From: Haematococcus lacustris | Taxonomy: Eukaryota; Chlorophyta; Chlorophyceae; Chlamydomonadales; Haematococcaceae | DNA: 64,000 nucleotides | Reading direction: 5' to 3' | NCBI GenBank assembly: GCA_030144725.1 | Contig: JASKMD010000017.1 | Location: forward strand, 7,243,722-7,307,721 | In this document: piece after piece, positions 1 to 13,279 of the stretch | How positions within the stretch are numbered: the stretch's first letter is position 1 | Layout: every line of letters begins with the position of its first letter | The notes under the pieces: generated by a model | What the model was told of the DNA's origin: nothing | The model's input: the letters and a program-made list of their open reading frames with translations, nothing else | Databases searched by the model: none | Made by a program: the position numbers and the translations under genes

Positions 1-1489
1 TGGGGCACTGTTTTCCTACGGCATGTCCACGTGCTGACCGACCCATTGCTGACCAACCCAGGTATGCTGCCAGGGTGCCCAGCTCAGTGTCAGGCCTAAA
101 GGTGCTGCGTGAGTTAGGGCAATTGCCCCTCCAGCTCTACTGGCCCAAGGCAAGTTCTAGAACACAGTCAAACTGTATCACAACAACCTGCTCATACGTG
201 TAATCAAGGCAAGAGCTAGGCAGCACCACCCCACATTTCTGTCCAGACATTCATGCAAGACATGCCGAGTTGTTGACCTGTAAGTGACCGGGCGCACCCC
301 TGGTAACTACGAGGCCCACATCGGTGGCACGTTCCCTCCTTGGGCTCCCCATCAAAACTTGCAGCTTATTGCTTGAAATGCTTGATTTAGCCTGTTAGCT
401 TAAACTACCAGCTACTAGGCCACATGGGTGGTTAAGGGCCCAGCCAGCCCAGGTACTCTGCAGCACGGTGCAACCTGTGCCTGCCCTTAGGCAGCCCGTC
501 ATTGACCAACTTGTGGCGCTGCTGCTACTCCTTGCCAGCGGCAGGCAGAGCCTCAAGGCCCTTCCAGCTGCACAACCTGCCTTGATGACCTGGTGCCGCT
601 GACCAGCTTCCTCCTCGTCATCCTGCCCTCCGTCCTGATGACGTTGCTGTACCACTGGCAGTACCACTGGCACCTGCAGACACAGAAAACCGTCAATGAG
701 CGTTTGCGGGTGGGTCTTTCGTCAAGCTTCGCGGCTCACTGGCTGCACACTGCGCAGAGAAATCAGAGCTCGTGCGTTCTTTTCGGGGACATCTCAGGGA
801 CTCAGCAACCCTATCGACGCCGAGTGGCTGTGCCAGGGCCGAGGGTGCATTACGTCGCCCTCTAACCAGAGAGCGGCCTACCATGCGCCGGCAGAAGGAA
901 ACTGGGGGAAAGTGAGGTCGACTCTAAGTGTGAGAATCTCCCAGCATCAGGGCGTGCGTAAACTAGATTGTGGGCCATCCAGCAAGATCGGAGCATATAA
1001 GGGTTCGCAATAGCCGGAAAGATATCTACATGGCCCCAATGCCTGACCTTCATGGCTCCTTCGTGGCGTGTCATACAGGTAGAGTTACCTACAGTAGGGA
1101 CCCACACTAAACAGGCAGCCTAATGGCTGACCGCTAACCAATGTGAGCCTTCATCACTGATGTTTCATCACAAACTGCACTACCGACCAGGGCACACCAC
1201 TTATTCCCGTGCCACGTCCCTAGACACCTACCCCCACCTTCCCTCAATCCGTCATCGTGTGTGGTGTGAGGCACAGCACTATCCATTCCTCGTCACCTCG
1301 TGCATGCACACAAGCCTCTCACCACCTTCATTGACCCCAAACAGGCATAAGTTTCAAATGCATGTAACCAGCTCCCTACTCCACGGTTCAATGCCTCGGG
1401 CGTGTCAAGACTGATGTCTAGGTAACCCCACCATATCGTACATGCGCCTTCCCCCACCCCAACCTGCCCCAACTGGTAGCTATGCACGG
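1..1489. other. No gene recognised
   Basis: This stretch lies downstream of the kinase gene. The longest plausible frame is on the plus strand around 560-865 and contains one hydrophobic stretch, but it has no ATG start and no recognisable family. I see nothing else here that I can support. Confidence 0.4.
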
Positions 1490-4107
1490 CTACTTGGCTG
1501 AGTCTTGAGCCGCAGCCTCCTCCTCTTCCAGGATGTCCAGATCAACTGCAGGAGAACAGCGCAGGCATGCTGCCAGGCATGACGCATGGTGCAGGGCAAG
1601 ATGCAGCAGGGCATAGTTCAGGGGGTCCACCACCAGCAGGGCAAACCCACAGCCAGCCTCTGCATCACCACGCCCTCACCACCATTGTGCAGGACTCAAT
1701 GCACTCATCAAGGCACCGTGGCTGTGCCAAGAGCAACGCTGATGATGAGCACTGTCATGCGAGGATGGCGGCAAGAAAACACAAAGTTTGGCCACCGTCA
1801 TGTTGCTTACCGTCATCTTCGTCCACTTCAAACTCGTATGGTGGCTCGCCTCGCGCCAGCCACACCCGCGGCAAAATCTCAGAGTCCAGTCCCTCCTGGA
1901 AGGTCTCACCTGCCCGATTGACCAGGCGCTGCAGGGCCTTGTCACGCGCCTCCACCTACACCCAGAACACCGGATGGTGCACAGAGGCAAGGGCAGGGCA
2001 GTGGGCTGTCATGGCAGGGGCCCAAGGTGGGGAGCAGACAGCCCACTGCTAGCTCACTCTATCCCACACTTGCTCATACTTTGCAACTCCTTGCGGATGA
2101 CGAGCAGGCACCACTGACTACCCAACATGCAAACCTGCTCTCATGTCTGCAGCCTACAGCTTGACACTGGTAGCGATGAACCTGCATCTGACTGTCTGGA
2201 CAGCTGGCGAGTGTCACACCTTGTGCTTCCCAGCAGCCACCTGCTCCTTTACAGCCGCCTGCTCTGCAGCCAAGGTGTTCAAGGCGTTTTCATAGACAGC
2301 AGGCAGGGGGGTCAGGTACCAGGGGTGCTGGCGGATGGCAACAATGTCAATGCGCTTCGCCTCGTCCATCTCAAATATCTGCGGCCGGCAGCACAATGGC
2401 TTAGCGGCAAGCCAGGTACGGAAGCATGCCTTTGCACATTCCTTCCTTCCTCTCAGTACTGTCACACTCTTGCGAGAATAGATGCGCTTTGTCCCCAACC
2501 AGGGATAGAGAACAGCGCACCTTATCCAGCAGGTCTCTGCAGTTGTCACTGAGCTTCCGCGCAAAGTCTGCAATGCGCGGGTTTTCACGCCAGCTGCACT
2601 TGATTTGCTGCAGAAACACCTCCACGTGTGCATCGCTGCTGTTGGGGTCTGGGTGCTCGTTGTGCTCAAATGGGAACATGCCCAGGAGCATGACGAAAAG
2701 CAACACGCCGCAGGCCCATACATCCGCCTTCTGAGCATCATAACTGCAAGGGATGACCACGGAATTAAGGAGTAGACAGAGGCTCAATAGGAAAGTTCAA
2801 CAGCCACGGGGTTGGACGCTTATGCTTGCATGCTATGCTTGTGAAGCCAGACATCTGTAAACATACCCCTGGTTGCTGGACTTGCTGTTAATGACTTGTG
2901 GAGACTGCAGGCAGCAGAACATAACAGGGGACACCTCAAGATTCGGCAGACACTCCTGCTAGCAAGCCCAGGAGCTGTCTGGTGCTGGCTGGCGCCCTTA
3001 GTAATGACCACTGCATGCCTGGTGCTATGCATACGCTGGGATGTAAAGGCTGCCAGCACCCACCATGTAGACGGGGGTGCCAATCTGGGTGAACATGTTG
3101 CTCTGGCCCTCCCAGTTCTTGGCAAAACCAAAATCACACCTGTCACACATCAGCACAGCACCTGTCAGCAAAGCCTTATCCCAATCTACAATGTCACAAG
3201 GATGTGAACGGCAGGGCAGTAGCACGAGATCGGTGACTCCACACCTACAGCTTGATACGAGGTGGCTTGCTGCTGTCAAGGACAATGTTGTCCAGCTTCA
3301 GATCACGATGTGCTACATGGTTCTTGTGCAAGAACTCAACTGCGCCCAAGAATTGCTGCAGGCACAGCAAGCGGGCCACCCCTTGTTCAAAACATAACAG
3401 CTAACGTGAATCTCATACATTTCACCCTACCTTGAAAAAGTACCGTGCTTCGTCCTCTGTCAAGAACAACCCGTTACGAATCCCAGTGGAGTCCCACTTC
3501 TCTGTGACATAAGCTGTCAAGTTGCCGCCTGACACATACTCCATGGCGAGGCCCAGGTGACGTTTTGCAAGAAACAGCTCTCTAGCCTGCACCAGGCTTA
3601 AATGCCCTTCTCCCAGTGCCGCCTGGATCTGCAGTGTCATCCCAGTGTGTTGGCAGTGTAACACATTGGTATGTTGTGGACAGCGGAACCTGTGCTGTGA
3701 CATGTGCTGTGCATCAATCCACACACAGCTGTGATTGCAGGCTCGCTAACAATGCAGTGTACTGCTCACCTTCACTTCGTGCAGGATCATGGGCAAGACT
3801 GCCTTCTGAATGGGCCTAGCGATGAACTTGATGGCCAACTCGTCGCCGGTACGTACATCCTTGCATAGCCATGTTTCCCCGCTTCCGCCCTCGCCAAGCA
3901 TTCGGACCACCTGCAAGCCACTCGCGCACGTTCAGACGTGCGCCGACCGCGGTCATTTCACGCCCACCTCACCTGGAAATACTTCGGGACTGCAAAGTCT
4001 GGCAGCGGTGGCGGAGCGGCTTTGACTACCGCCTCCTGCTTCACGCTTGCGGTGTGCTTGCTTTTTTCAGTGCTGTGCAATTCTGCAGACTGCGTGCTGC
4101 CGCACAT
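1490..4107 (-). CDS. SnRK2-like serine/threonine protein kinase, ten exons, 425 aa
   Basis: Predicted cytosolic/nuclear Ser/Thr kinase of the plant and algal SnRK2 type. Exons whose phases all agree: 4107-3973, 3910-3770, 3628-3431, 3355-3249, 3139-3064, 2904-2867, 2743-2521, 2378-2220, 1955-1811, 1545-1490. In order one reads the glycine loop GEGGSGETW, the lysine motif AIKFI, hinge MEYVSGG, catalytic loop HRDLKLDN, DFGFAKNW, GTPVYM, a 38-nt microexon (SPQVINSKSSNQ), YDAQKADVWACGVLLFVMLL, and HPWY near the end of the domain. A helical tail (RDKALQRLVNRA) and an acidic end (ILEEEEAAAQDSAK) follow, as in SnRK2 proteins. The APE motif reads SPQ, so its usual Glu is Gln. The start is the ATG in good context at 4107; an in-frame ATG at 4191 would add 28 residues. 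The 3' neighbours on the same strand are unrelated genes. Confidence 0.9.
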
Positions 4108-4335
4108 GTTGCCTGAGGACAGGCAACAGACCCAAAGCGTCAAATGGCAAGGCTGAGGGATGGCTGCGAGGTAGCAGGACTCAGAGGGCATTTTTCAAGC
4201 ATCTAGACGCAGCTTCGCGCACCCATCTCAGCGGTGACGGCCCCAGCTAGTCTGCCTTCTTCTAAAAGATTACCCTGCCTTCTTGCACGGACAGGCCCAC
4301 TTGATGGAGGTATCTACCACAGGCAGTGTCACGCC

Positions 4336-6269
4336 TTACACTGGCAGCGGTATGCAATCGGAATAATATGCAAACCCCTGCACTTTGGTGCATGGTAACG
4401 GTGACGTTTCAAACAACCGAAGTTGCATAGGCACCTTCATCGGATCTGGGAGGTCTCCAGAGTGACTTCGTAGCTTCAAGGCAGCTGACTGGGCTGCAGT
4501 GGCACCCGCCATCAAAGCCATGAGCATCTCTCGTGTGCTCAGAACCAGGCAAGACCGTGAATAAAACGCAAAACGAAAGGCGAGCTACCCAGTGCCGCTG
4601 CGAAGAATAGGGTTGTCCCCTGAACTATCTACATAGCTATAGCTGTAGCAATACACAGCAAGATGCCTGTTAGAGTGTGACCATCGCATCCAGCAGCGCT
4701 GGTCAGGCACAAGACTAGCCACCGAAGTCGAGCCTTGATGAAGTCAGCCCCATTCCCATTATGTGTTAGGCACTCGATGTCAACAGCCCCTGGTCCAACA
4801 ACGACAGCACCTGCACCAGCGCCAAGACATGATTTCATCACAAGGCAATTGTAGCATGTAGCTCCAGCAGCGTGACTACAGTGATGGACATGGCCCTGGT
4901 GGTGGTCGGGTGACCTCTATGCTGCCACGCACCTTCTCAGCAAAACTAGCGAATGCAGGACCCTGCAGCGCTGCCTCCAGCTCCTGTACAGCAGGGCCAA
5001 CAGCAGGGCTTGGCGGTTGGTTCCCAATCCTATCCACATAGAGCTGTGAAGGGAGGCCTGCTCAAGTGCAGGCAGTTGTGAGACCATGTGTTACCCTATG
5101 TGGTTGGGTGATGGGGACATGGGGCATAGCCAGCTTGCAACTATAGGCCAGGTTCATGTGGATGGCATGCCAGCCCTGAGCACACCACACACCCAACTCC
5201 CCCTTCCATGTTTCACTCATTTCACAACTGTGAAAGCAGCAGCACCCTGCTGCCTGCTAGCGAGGGACCCTGGCATGCAGCCCAGATCAACTCCTCGTCT
5301 CTTCCCTCCTCGCTAACCCCACGGAGTTGCCATACCTAGACAGACCCAACTTCCATACTGCCTGCTGCTTGCCTGCAGCACCGCCAGCTCGTTGCCACCT
5401 CACCTGCTCCCTTCTCTCTCCGCTGCTGTCAATGCGGGAGAGACTGGCCTGCAGCCTGGCATCACCCAGCGCCAGCACGACCTCAGGGCTGGTGACTGCA
5501 CGCACCAGCATACATGCTGTGTGTCACGTAATGGCATAACCGCTGGCAGGACTGTGCCCTGCTGAAGGTACACCATGTGGCTGTGACATGTAGACTGAGA
5601 CCCCCATAACATGCCAAGCCGTACTGTGGGGTGTGTGCACACATGCAAACATTCAGTAGTGATGAAGTGACGGTGCTGACAAGCGCCATTTAATGTCCTA
5701 CATACTCATCCCTACCTGCTTGAGAGCAGGGTCCATCCTGCCATGCACAAACTGATCAATGCAGATGCTAGAAGGGTATGAGCCACTGGATGTGTGCAGT
5801 TGCACCCACCTAGCTGCTCTAACTGGGACCTGCGAAGCTGGAACCCATTGTCATCAATAATGTACTCCTGCTTGCTGGGAGCTGCGCTTGGTGTGGCCAG
5901 GGCTGGCACTGCGGCAGGATTTGAAGGCAAGGCTGGTGTGTGTAGTCATCAGCGTCTGGTGGGGTGCAAGAGCTCACCCAGCGGCTGAGGTTGTGCATTA
6001 TTAAGCTCCACACGCAACAAGAGGTGGCAAGGCCGGCCCTCGCTGTTGCGCTTCAGTGAGCGAAGGCTGGCTTGCACCTCCGCATGAGCTCGAAGTTTGG
6101 GTGAAATGTCTTTGAGCGTGCCGACAGGCTCGCCAGACTGCGTCACGCACTGCAGGCAACTGGCTGAGTTGTTCTGGCTGGCTCGCAATAAGAGGATTTG
6201 CCCGGGCTTTAGCTCTTGCGGGCAGTCTAGTGATAGGGCAGATAGCGGTATATCAAGCTTCTCTTTCAT
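4336..6269 (-). CDS. Unrecognised multi-exon protein gene
   Basis: A gene is supported by a run of minus-strand open segments with splice sites, but I do not recognise the family. Exon 1 runs from the ATG at 6269 to about 5984 and encodes LPQ/S-rich sequence beginning MKEKLDIPLSALSL, ending at a GTGAGC donor. Further open segments: about 5930-5812 (contains QEYIIDDNGFQLRRSQLEQLG), about 5773-5719 (ICIDQFVHGRMDPALKQ), about 5490-5403 (VTSPEVVLALGDARLQ), about 5038-4930 (LYVDRIGNQPPSPAVGP), about 4830-4715 (GPGAVDIECLTHNGNG) and a last exon about 4535-4336 ending LRLFETSPLPC..CIPLPV. Not all phases join cleanly, so at least one exon edge is wrong or an exon is missing. The gene is packed between the kinase and KNL1 with about 230 bp on each side. 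No signal peptide or membrane segment is visible. Confidence 0.55.
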
Positions 6270-6501
6270 GTCAGGAATCTCTTGCGAAATTAGCGGACAT
6301 CATCACAGCAAACCGATATTTTGATCCACCTACACTCTGCAAGATACTCAGACAACATACCACAGATCGCCAGTACAGCACTGTCCAAGCAAGGCAAACT
6401 ACACGCCAGGTTAGATAGCTAACATGCATGGACGAATGGCCTAGCCGACCGCGGCTGCCCGGCCCGGGCAGAAGGCGCACGCAGTGGGCGAGAAGAGCGT
6501 G

Positions 6502-9500
6502 TTATGCAAAGAGAGGATTGCTGATGACCTTCAGCGGGGTTGCGACGACGCAGCCCGCCCCCAGCGCGACGCCCGGCATGCTGTAAGCCGCTGCTGCATT
6601 GCAACCCATGCCTGCAGCAGCCGACGCACTCAGCACCGTGCCCTCGTTCGAGGGGGTTACGTCGCAGCCCGCGGCCTCCAAGACCAAGCGCGTTGCACTG
6701 GCGCATAGCTGGTGCAGATAGGAGTGGCTAGCTGGCACGCCCTGCAGGATGGACTGTGCGTCCAGGGTGAGCTCTTGGGCTCGGTGCTTGGGCAGCAACA
6801 CTGCAACACGCAGACGCGGCTGCTGGCTGGGCAGGCGCAGCAGGTCTTGCGCCTCCAAGCTTAGACTCATGCGCGCGCCGCAGCCTTGAGCTGTTGCAAA
6901 CCACATTGTGAGGTACAGGCCATCAGGCAAGCCCTCTGGCCCTTGGGCCTTGTCAGTGGCGCCTGTGTCCCCTGCAGTGCTCTCACCCGCCTGCCCTGCG
7001 CTCACTGCCCTGCTGGGCGCTGTTGCGGCAGCATGGCTGACGGTGCTGCTGCTATTGTGTGATTGGGAGGGTTCTGTGACCGTGATGCGTGTCAATGCTG
7101 GCCACTGCAGCAGGGCTGCCTCGAGGGCTGTGACAGCGGCAGAGGCTCGGGACAGCAACACCAGCTGCTCATCCAAGAACAGTGGCAGCTTGGCAGAGCG
7201 CAGGGTGAGGGTGCGGGAGCACATGGCCTCTGCAACAGCAGTCAACGTGAGACCACATGTCAGCCAGCAGTGTACCCCAGTGGTGGTTCTGCTGGTGACA
7301 AGGTTGTAGAGGAGGAGCGTGCAGCTGATTGAGTTTCCGCTGGAGCAAGATGTATCTTGCAAAACGCAGCAACTTTCTTGGACAAGCAGCAAACGTGGGC
7401 TGCTGCGATGGGATGCACAGAGCACCCACTCACCTAGGTAGGGCAGCAGTGTGAGCGCCAGCTGGGAGGTGTGGAAGCCAGCGCTGTGCACCCCCACCAC
7501 CACCTTGCATCTTGCCTGCTGCCCAGCCTCCTGCCTGCCAACATCTGGCTCATCTGGGAGGGGCACGGAGGCTGGGTGCTGGCCCAGCAGCAAGGTAGGG
7601 CGGGCGGGGGAGGCAGGCTTTGTGCCAGGTCCTGGGGAGGGGGCTAGGGAGGTGGGTGACATGTGGAAGGTGAGGCGGAAGCGGTTGTGCAGCACGAGGG
7701 ACCAGGTGCGGGAAGTGTCCAGGGAGCGCACGTCCAGGGCCAGGCCCTGACAAGGAAACAAGCAGGGCAGCATTGCAGGAGATGAGGCGCAGCAAATAGC
7801 AGTTCTGGTCATGGCAGGTGAGGGCAAGGTGAGGTAAGGTGCAGGTGAGGATAGGCAGGTGAGGGGAAGCCGCAAGATCTGGGTACCCAACAGCGGGCCA
7901 GCAATGTGTGCTGCAAGACGAGTTGTGGGCTGGTAGCTAGCTGCTGTTCTGTGGAGTTAGGGTTCAGGAGCTAGGTGTGCGTGAAGGCAGTACCTGTAGG
8001 CTCATCAGCACGTCCAGGTGGGCGCTGCAGCGGGTCAGGCGCTGGCTGGCAGGCGTGGCTGGGGGCTGGTTGGCAGCCTCAGTGGAGCTGGCAGCAAGCG
8101 TCTTGTTCTTCAGGTGCTGCAGCCGCTTGGCCAGAGTGGCATGCTGCTGCAGTGCCTCCTCATACCGAGCCTGAGCAGTCAAGCAGGAGTAAGGTAGCAG
8201 GTTTAAGTCCTTGTCGTGGCAGAACTGGCAGGCAGAGCGAGGGCCACCTGGCTTCAATAGAAAGAACCATGCACAGGGCAATGCTATGAAAACTGGCTGC
8301 ACAAATTGGAACTGGTGCCTGCACTACTGCTCTGCTGCCAAGCACAAGGGACAAGGCCCCACATGAAGAGGTTGAGCCCCACCTGGGTCGCCTGCTGCTC
8401 TCTCTGAGCCTCAGTCAGCTGAGCTTGCCGGGCAGCGTTAGCAGCAGTGACCTCCGCCAGCCTGGCTGCAGCTGCTGCCTCGCGCTCCATTGCCACCTGG
8501 GCAGCCTGCAGGCAGAATGCAGCAGCAGCTGTTGGTGCCAGCACTGCATACCCTTGACATGCCATTGTGTGTCCAAGGAGTGACACCAGGACAGGCTGGT
8601 GGCGCAGCGGTGGGCCCCACCTTGGCGCCTGATGCCTCCTGGCTGGCTAGAGCCACCACCTCGCTGTGAACAGCGCTGGCCTCCTTTTCCAGCGCCAAGG
8701 CACTGTCCAAAGCTCTCTGAGCATCACACAAGCAGAGCACGGCATCAGGCACTTGTAACATGGGGAAGCACAACTACACCTGCTGGATGTCAGCTGCTCC
8801 GGATTAAGTGCAGTCTGCCAGGTGTTATGTGTATTGCAGCACAGAGGGGCTGCTGCACAACGACTGTATACTGCAGTCCATAACTGAGTCCGTCTCTCTG
8901 TGACTATCCCTGCTTAAGTAGAGTACTAGGTGGCTGCACACCTTGGCCAGTGGCACCTCTTGCTCCAAGGCAGCCAGTGCGTCCCTGCACCTCTCTGCCA
9001 GCGCCTGCTCCTGGTGGATGCGGGCCTGCTTCCAGGCCAACATAGTGCGGTGGCGGCAGACCCTCTTCAGCAGCTTCACCTGGTCCCGAATGAGCTCCAG
9101 CTCCTCAGGGTCAGCAGTCTGTGACCAAGGCAAGGCAAGCAGAACAAGGCAAGCAGTCTTAGGCCAGCTAGTCAGGCACATCGTCTCAGCCGGGCAACAG
9201 GGAAGAGCAAGACATGGCTATGAGGCAGCACCCCCACAGCCTCCCTGTACGCTCACTCAGGGCACGTTGTATTCACCTGCACAGCTGAAAAGATGGCGGG
9301 ATTGTCCTGCGCCAGCGTTGCCTCCCCCGCCTGGATGGCAGCCTGCAGTCCCTCCACCCTCTCTGCCAATTCCTGGATGCAGGCCTGCTGGCAGGCGCCG
9401 CGTACCCCTACGAGATGGACCTGCTCCAGGGCATCCGCCAAGCTGGTGGGGTGCGCCTCCTGGCTGCTCAGGGAGGCAGCGGTGGCCAAGCCCCCTGCCT

Positions 9501-12500
9501 CAAAGGGCTGCAGCAGGGAGGTGCGGCGCCGCATGTCGTCCAGGAAGCGAACCTCCACCAACCCCAGGAAGTCCTGCAGACAAAAGGGGATAGGCCTGGG
9601 CTAGGATGTCCACCTGGCTGCATGAGTGATATGCGATAATGACTTCGCACCCTCAACAGTGCAGTCAGTATGACCGTACGAGTGGAAAGCAACCTCAACT
9701 GCTGCACAAGAGCAATGCTACATAGGTCCTGGTCTGTCTCGGCTGTAGGGGTCAAGGTTACAAGGAAGGGCCATGGGGCTGCGACGGGGTCTGCTTGATG
9801 CTGCAACATGCGGTGGCATGGGTGGCTGCTGGAAGCCGCATTGCAGTACAGCCTCAATCACACCTCACACACCTGAAATGTGATGGGGGGTGCAGCACGG
9901 CGTTTTGGGCCCTCAGCTACCGCTGCCTGGCTGGCAGCCTCTCCTGCTTGGCTCCCTTGCAACTGTGTTTTGAGATCCTGGGCGCTGAAGCCCACAGGAC
10001 CTAGCTGCTGGACTTGCCCGTCTGCCTTGCTTGACAACAGCAGCTGGCTGCTCGGTTGACTGACTGGCTGGCTGCTTGATTGCAGGCCATCACGACTGCT
10101 GCCCAGCTCAAGCTGTTGCTGCGATGCAACTAGCTGCTGCGATGCTGGCTGCGAGAGGGGCATGAGCTGTGAGCCAGATGTGGCCTGTGACAGGGACCAT
10201 GGCTGCGAGCTGTGTATGGCTGAGGGCTGGTCGCCTGGCTGCACCTGCCTGGATGCCAGCTGCTGCAGCTGCTGGGAATGAGCAGCACTGGCATCCAAGC
10301 GGCCTGTGTGCGCCAGCTCGGGTGGCCTAGCAAAATCATCCAAGGTCAGGGCCGCATCGTCCTCATCCATCAGCAGCTGATGGGCAGCCTGCTGAGCCAC
10401 TAGACCGTGGATGCCACCTGATGAGCCCATGGTGGAGAAGTCCATGGACACTGCGGTGATGTCTGCAGCGGCAGCCGCAGGGAACAGGACCTGGCATCTT
10501 ACCATCAAAGAGGACAACACCATACATCATACACAGCCCCAGATGTGTCCTCTGGCTTGGCATTGTCTACTTTGCATGGAGTTTTTCAAAGGGTGGGGCA
10601 CAGCAGTCAGAGTGACTGAAACAGGAGGTGGGCAAAAGTTGCAGCGTCACTGCTGACCTCACCATGGCATGCTGCCCCAGCAGAGCCTGCCAGGCCAGCC
10701 ATTGCAAGGCTTAGACTGCATGATGCGGCCGTGGCCTGCTCCCTGCAAGCACGAATGGCCACAGGGGCAGGGTGGTGCTGGGCCTGTAGCAAAGAACAGA
10801 CTTGGACTTGCTGGGCTATAGCCTGCATGCAATGTGCCCTGGCGCACCTCTCTGCCTTTGCTACCCCTCCTGCAGTCGCCCCATTCACTTGGCCTTGTTG
10901 TGGTATGCCGGGCATGAGCTGCTGGAAGGGTGCTCTTGTGGTTGTGCTGTCTGCCAGCAGCTGCATGGTGAAGGCAGTGGCTGTGCGGGCTGCTGCCATG
11001 CCACCACCCAACAGCGCTGTAGTGCTGCCCCCCGCAGCAGCTTCCTGCACATATGGAGCGGATGCAAGCGCTGCCAGTCTGGTGCTGGGCCCCACAGTGC
11101 TGTGCGCTGCCTGTGGCTCCATGTTTGCAGCCACCAGCCTGGGCTGCAGGCTGCTTGCTGCACTGGAACATGGAACTGCATGGCAAACAGCAGCAAAGTA
11201 GATGCATATAGACCCTGAATCGAATAACGGTGGCACTATCACAGCATACAGCACCACACCACATATGTACTGATCGACAAGGCGGCAGCAACCTAGCGTG
11301 ACAAGCTATGGAAGTGTAAGACAGTCTGAGATGGAGGGCCAGAAATCCACACTATGACTGAAGGAAGAGCAGGGGTGAGGTAGGAGGCAGGGGGTCTGTT
11401 AGGCTTGGCTACTCCTCGACAAACTGTGTGTTCCCTAGCCTAGCTGACACACCTGGGCATGCAGGGCCTGGGGCCTGGCGCCAAGGGTCCATCTGGGTGT
11501 CGTCTGCCAGCAGGTTGATAGTCATCTCTGCAGCCGGCTGGGTCTGCACCTGGTGCCTGGCTGGGATGGCCGCCAGGAGGTTGCCCAGGGCGCCACTGGC
11601 TGCAGGGGCTGGCATTGCTGGGGCTGCAGCTGCAGCAAGCCCTGACCGCACTGCTGCAGCAGCTGCATAGGTTGCATTGGCTGCTGCAGCGATAGCAGAG
11701 CGGTTGGTGGCAGGCTTGGCACCTCCTGCAGACAAGCTAGTAACGCTGTCTGCTTTCAACGTGTGCACATGCCAAGGAGCGTGTGATTGCCACGCATATG
11801 CCATGCACACAGTGTGGTGGACGCGCCTGTGTTCTGGTTGGCTTGCATGGATTTTGTGATGTCCCCTGTGGTGGAGCTGCCGTACACATGGTTATAGGTG
11901 GTGTCCCCCATGACCAGTCGACCTGGACAGTGCACAAAGGCATGCACAGCCAAGCCAGTGATACATGGCATGCACACCATTGTCAATGAGGCATCAGTCA
12001 GGTGCGGCATTTAGGGCGGTGGTGGCACCGGAGCTGCAAGTGCTCACGGTCCTGGTTTCTCGTTGATGCAAAGGCTGACAGTGCAGCTGGGCAGGTGGAC
12101 CTGGTAAATGTTTGCCTGAAAGATGTTGGCAAGCTGTCTGCAATGTCGCACCATGGCTTGCATCCAGGGTATCGTCGGCTCCCGGAGTGAAGCCCCATTT
12201 GTTCTTCAACTCATCAGTGTCGTCCATGGCGCCTGGGCCATGGCCCCCTAGTGAGGCGCCCCCTGTTGTGAGGCTCATGAAAGGTGTGGCTGGCGACACA
12301 ACCAGGTCCTCTAGTGCATTTCCAGCCAGCAGCCGCCTCCCGTCTGGTGAGCCCACTGCTGCTTCGGTTTGCAGTGGCCCTCCACCTATGCTTCCAGGCT
12401 GCACTTGCTGAAGTGCAGATTCCGGCAGTCGACCTGATCCAGTCAAGCAAGAGCATGTCAACCTCATCACAGTGTAACACTTATCAAGTGAAGGGAGCAA

Positions 12501-13279
12501 TGGCTGGCATGGCTGACAACACCTGCACTATTTCTGATGGACATGCTTACCTGCTGGTGACCAATCCGACTGATCAGCTGCACCTCGAGGATTTGCCTCA
12601 TGCCAGTTGTCATCCTCATGACTACCGCCATGATTGGCTGCTGCTGCCCGTTCTGTGCTTTGTACCTGGCTGTCGAACAGTCCATGGCCAGACGCCTCCT
12701 CGTCTTCTTCTACTAGGGTGGACAAGGCTGGGATGCCGCTGGTGATGTTCCTAGTGAAGTCAGCTGCAGCAGATGTATAGGGTAGTGCAGACCTTCCCGT
12801 TCTTTGTCCTGGCTGCTCCTGCATGGACTGAGCTTGCTGACCTTGCATTCCTGACAAGTCCATGCTGTTGTTGGTCAAGTCCATGGACAGTGGGGACATC
12901 GCATCTACTCTAGGGCTGTTTGGCTCCACCGTCATGGCCTGTTCGTAAGCTGGATGCTCAGGATATGCTGCTGACGCAGCCATGCCAGCCAGTGTGTATG
13001 GGAGCAGTGCTGCCAGGTCATCTGTCATCTGCATATCTTCCTCCTGGGCATGCCGCATTGCATCCTGCAGTATCAGCAAAGCAAAGTATGTGCTTAGCAC
13101 TTCTGCAATGCATTGCTGCCCCTGGGTCGAGGTTCTGTCCGTGCCTTTTGGTACAGGTGCATGGTTTCCAGCTCGTCATCCGGAGCAAAGCTGACTCTGC
13201 GACCTCGCATTCGCCCCCGCTTGCCATCCCGCCCGTCGTTCTCTTTGTTATGCTGCGCCCGCTTGCGCAATATCTGCAA
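6502..13279 (-). CDS. KNL1: Kinetochore scaffold KNL1/Spc105/Spc7 homologue
   Basis: KNL1 is the outer-kinetochore scaffold that binds PP1 and, through phosphorylated MELT repeats, the Bub checkpoint proteins. The first exon (about 13279-13095) encodes ILRKRAQHNKEN and then RRVSFAPDDELETMHLYQK, with the RVSF PP1-docking motif. Next come long low-complexity exons (about 13070-12550, 12430-12000, 11740-11430, 11200-10650, 10480-9870) with MELT-like units: DMQMT, SMDLTNNSMDLSG, SMDFS, and LLADDT/LLADST (INLLADDTQMD, MQLLADSTTT). The Spc7 domain opens at about 9575 with DFLGLVEVRFLDDMRRRTSL and continues as coiled coil in exons near 9120-8940, 8720-8620, 8510-8390 and 8170-7993. The C-terminal, presumably RWD, exons are 7746-7434 and 7229-6502, with stop TAA at 6502. 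The exact start is uncertain: no ATG precedes ILRKR in frame and a CAG acceptor lies just before it, so a short upstream exon is likely. Confidence 0.85.

Noticed and set aside
3422..3724. Separate small genes in the kinase interval
   Set aside because: They are single exons of one spliced kinase whose phases agree throughout.
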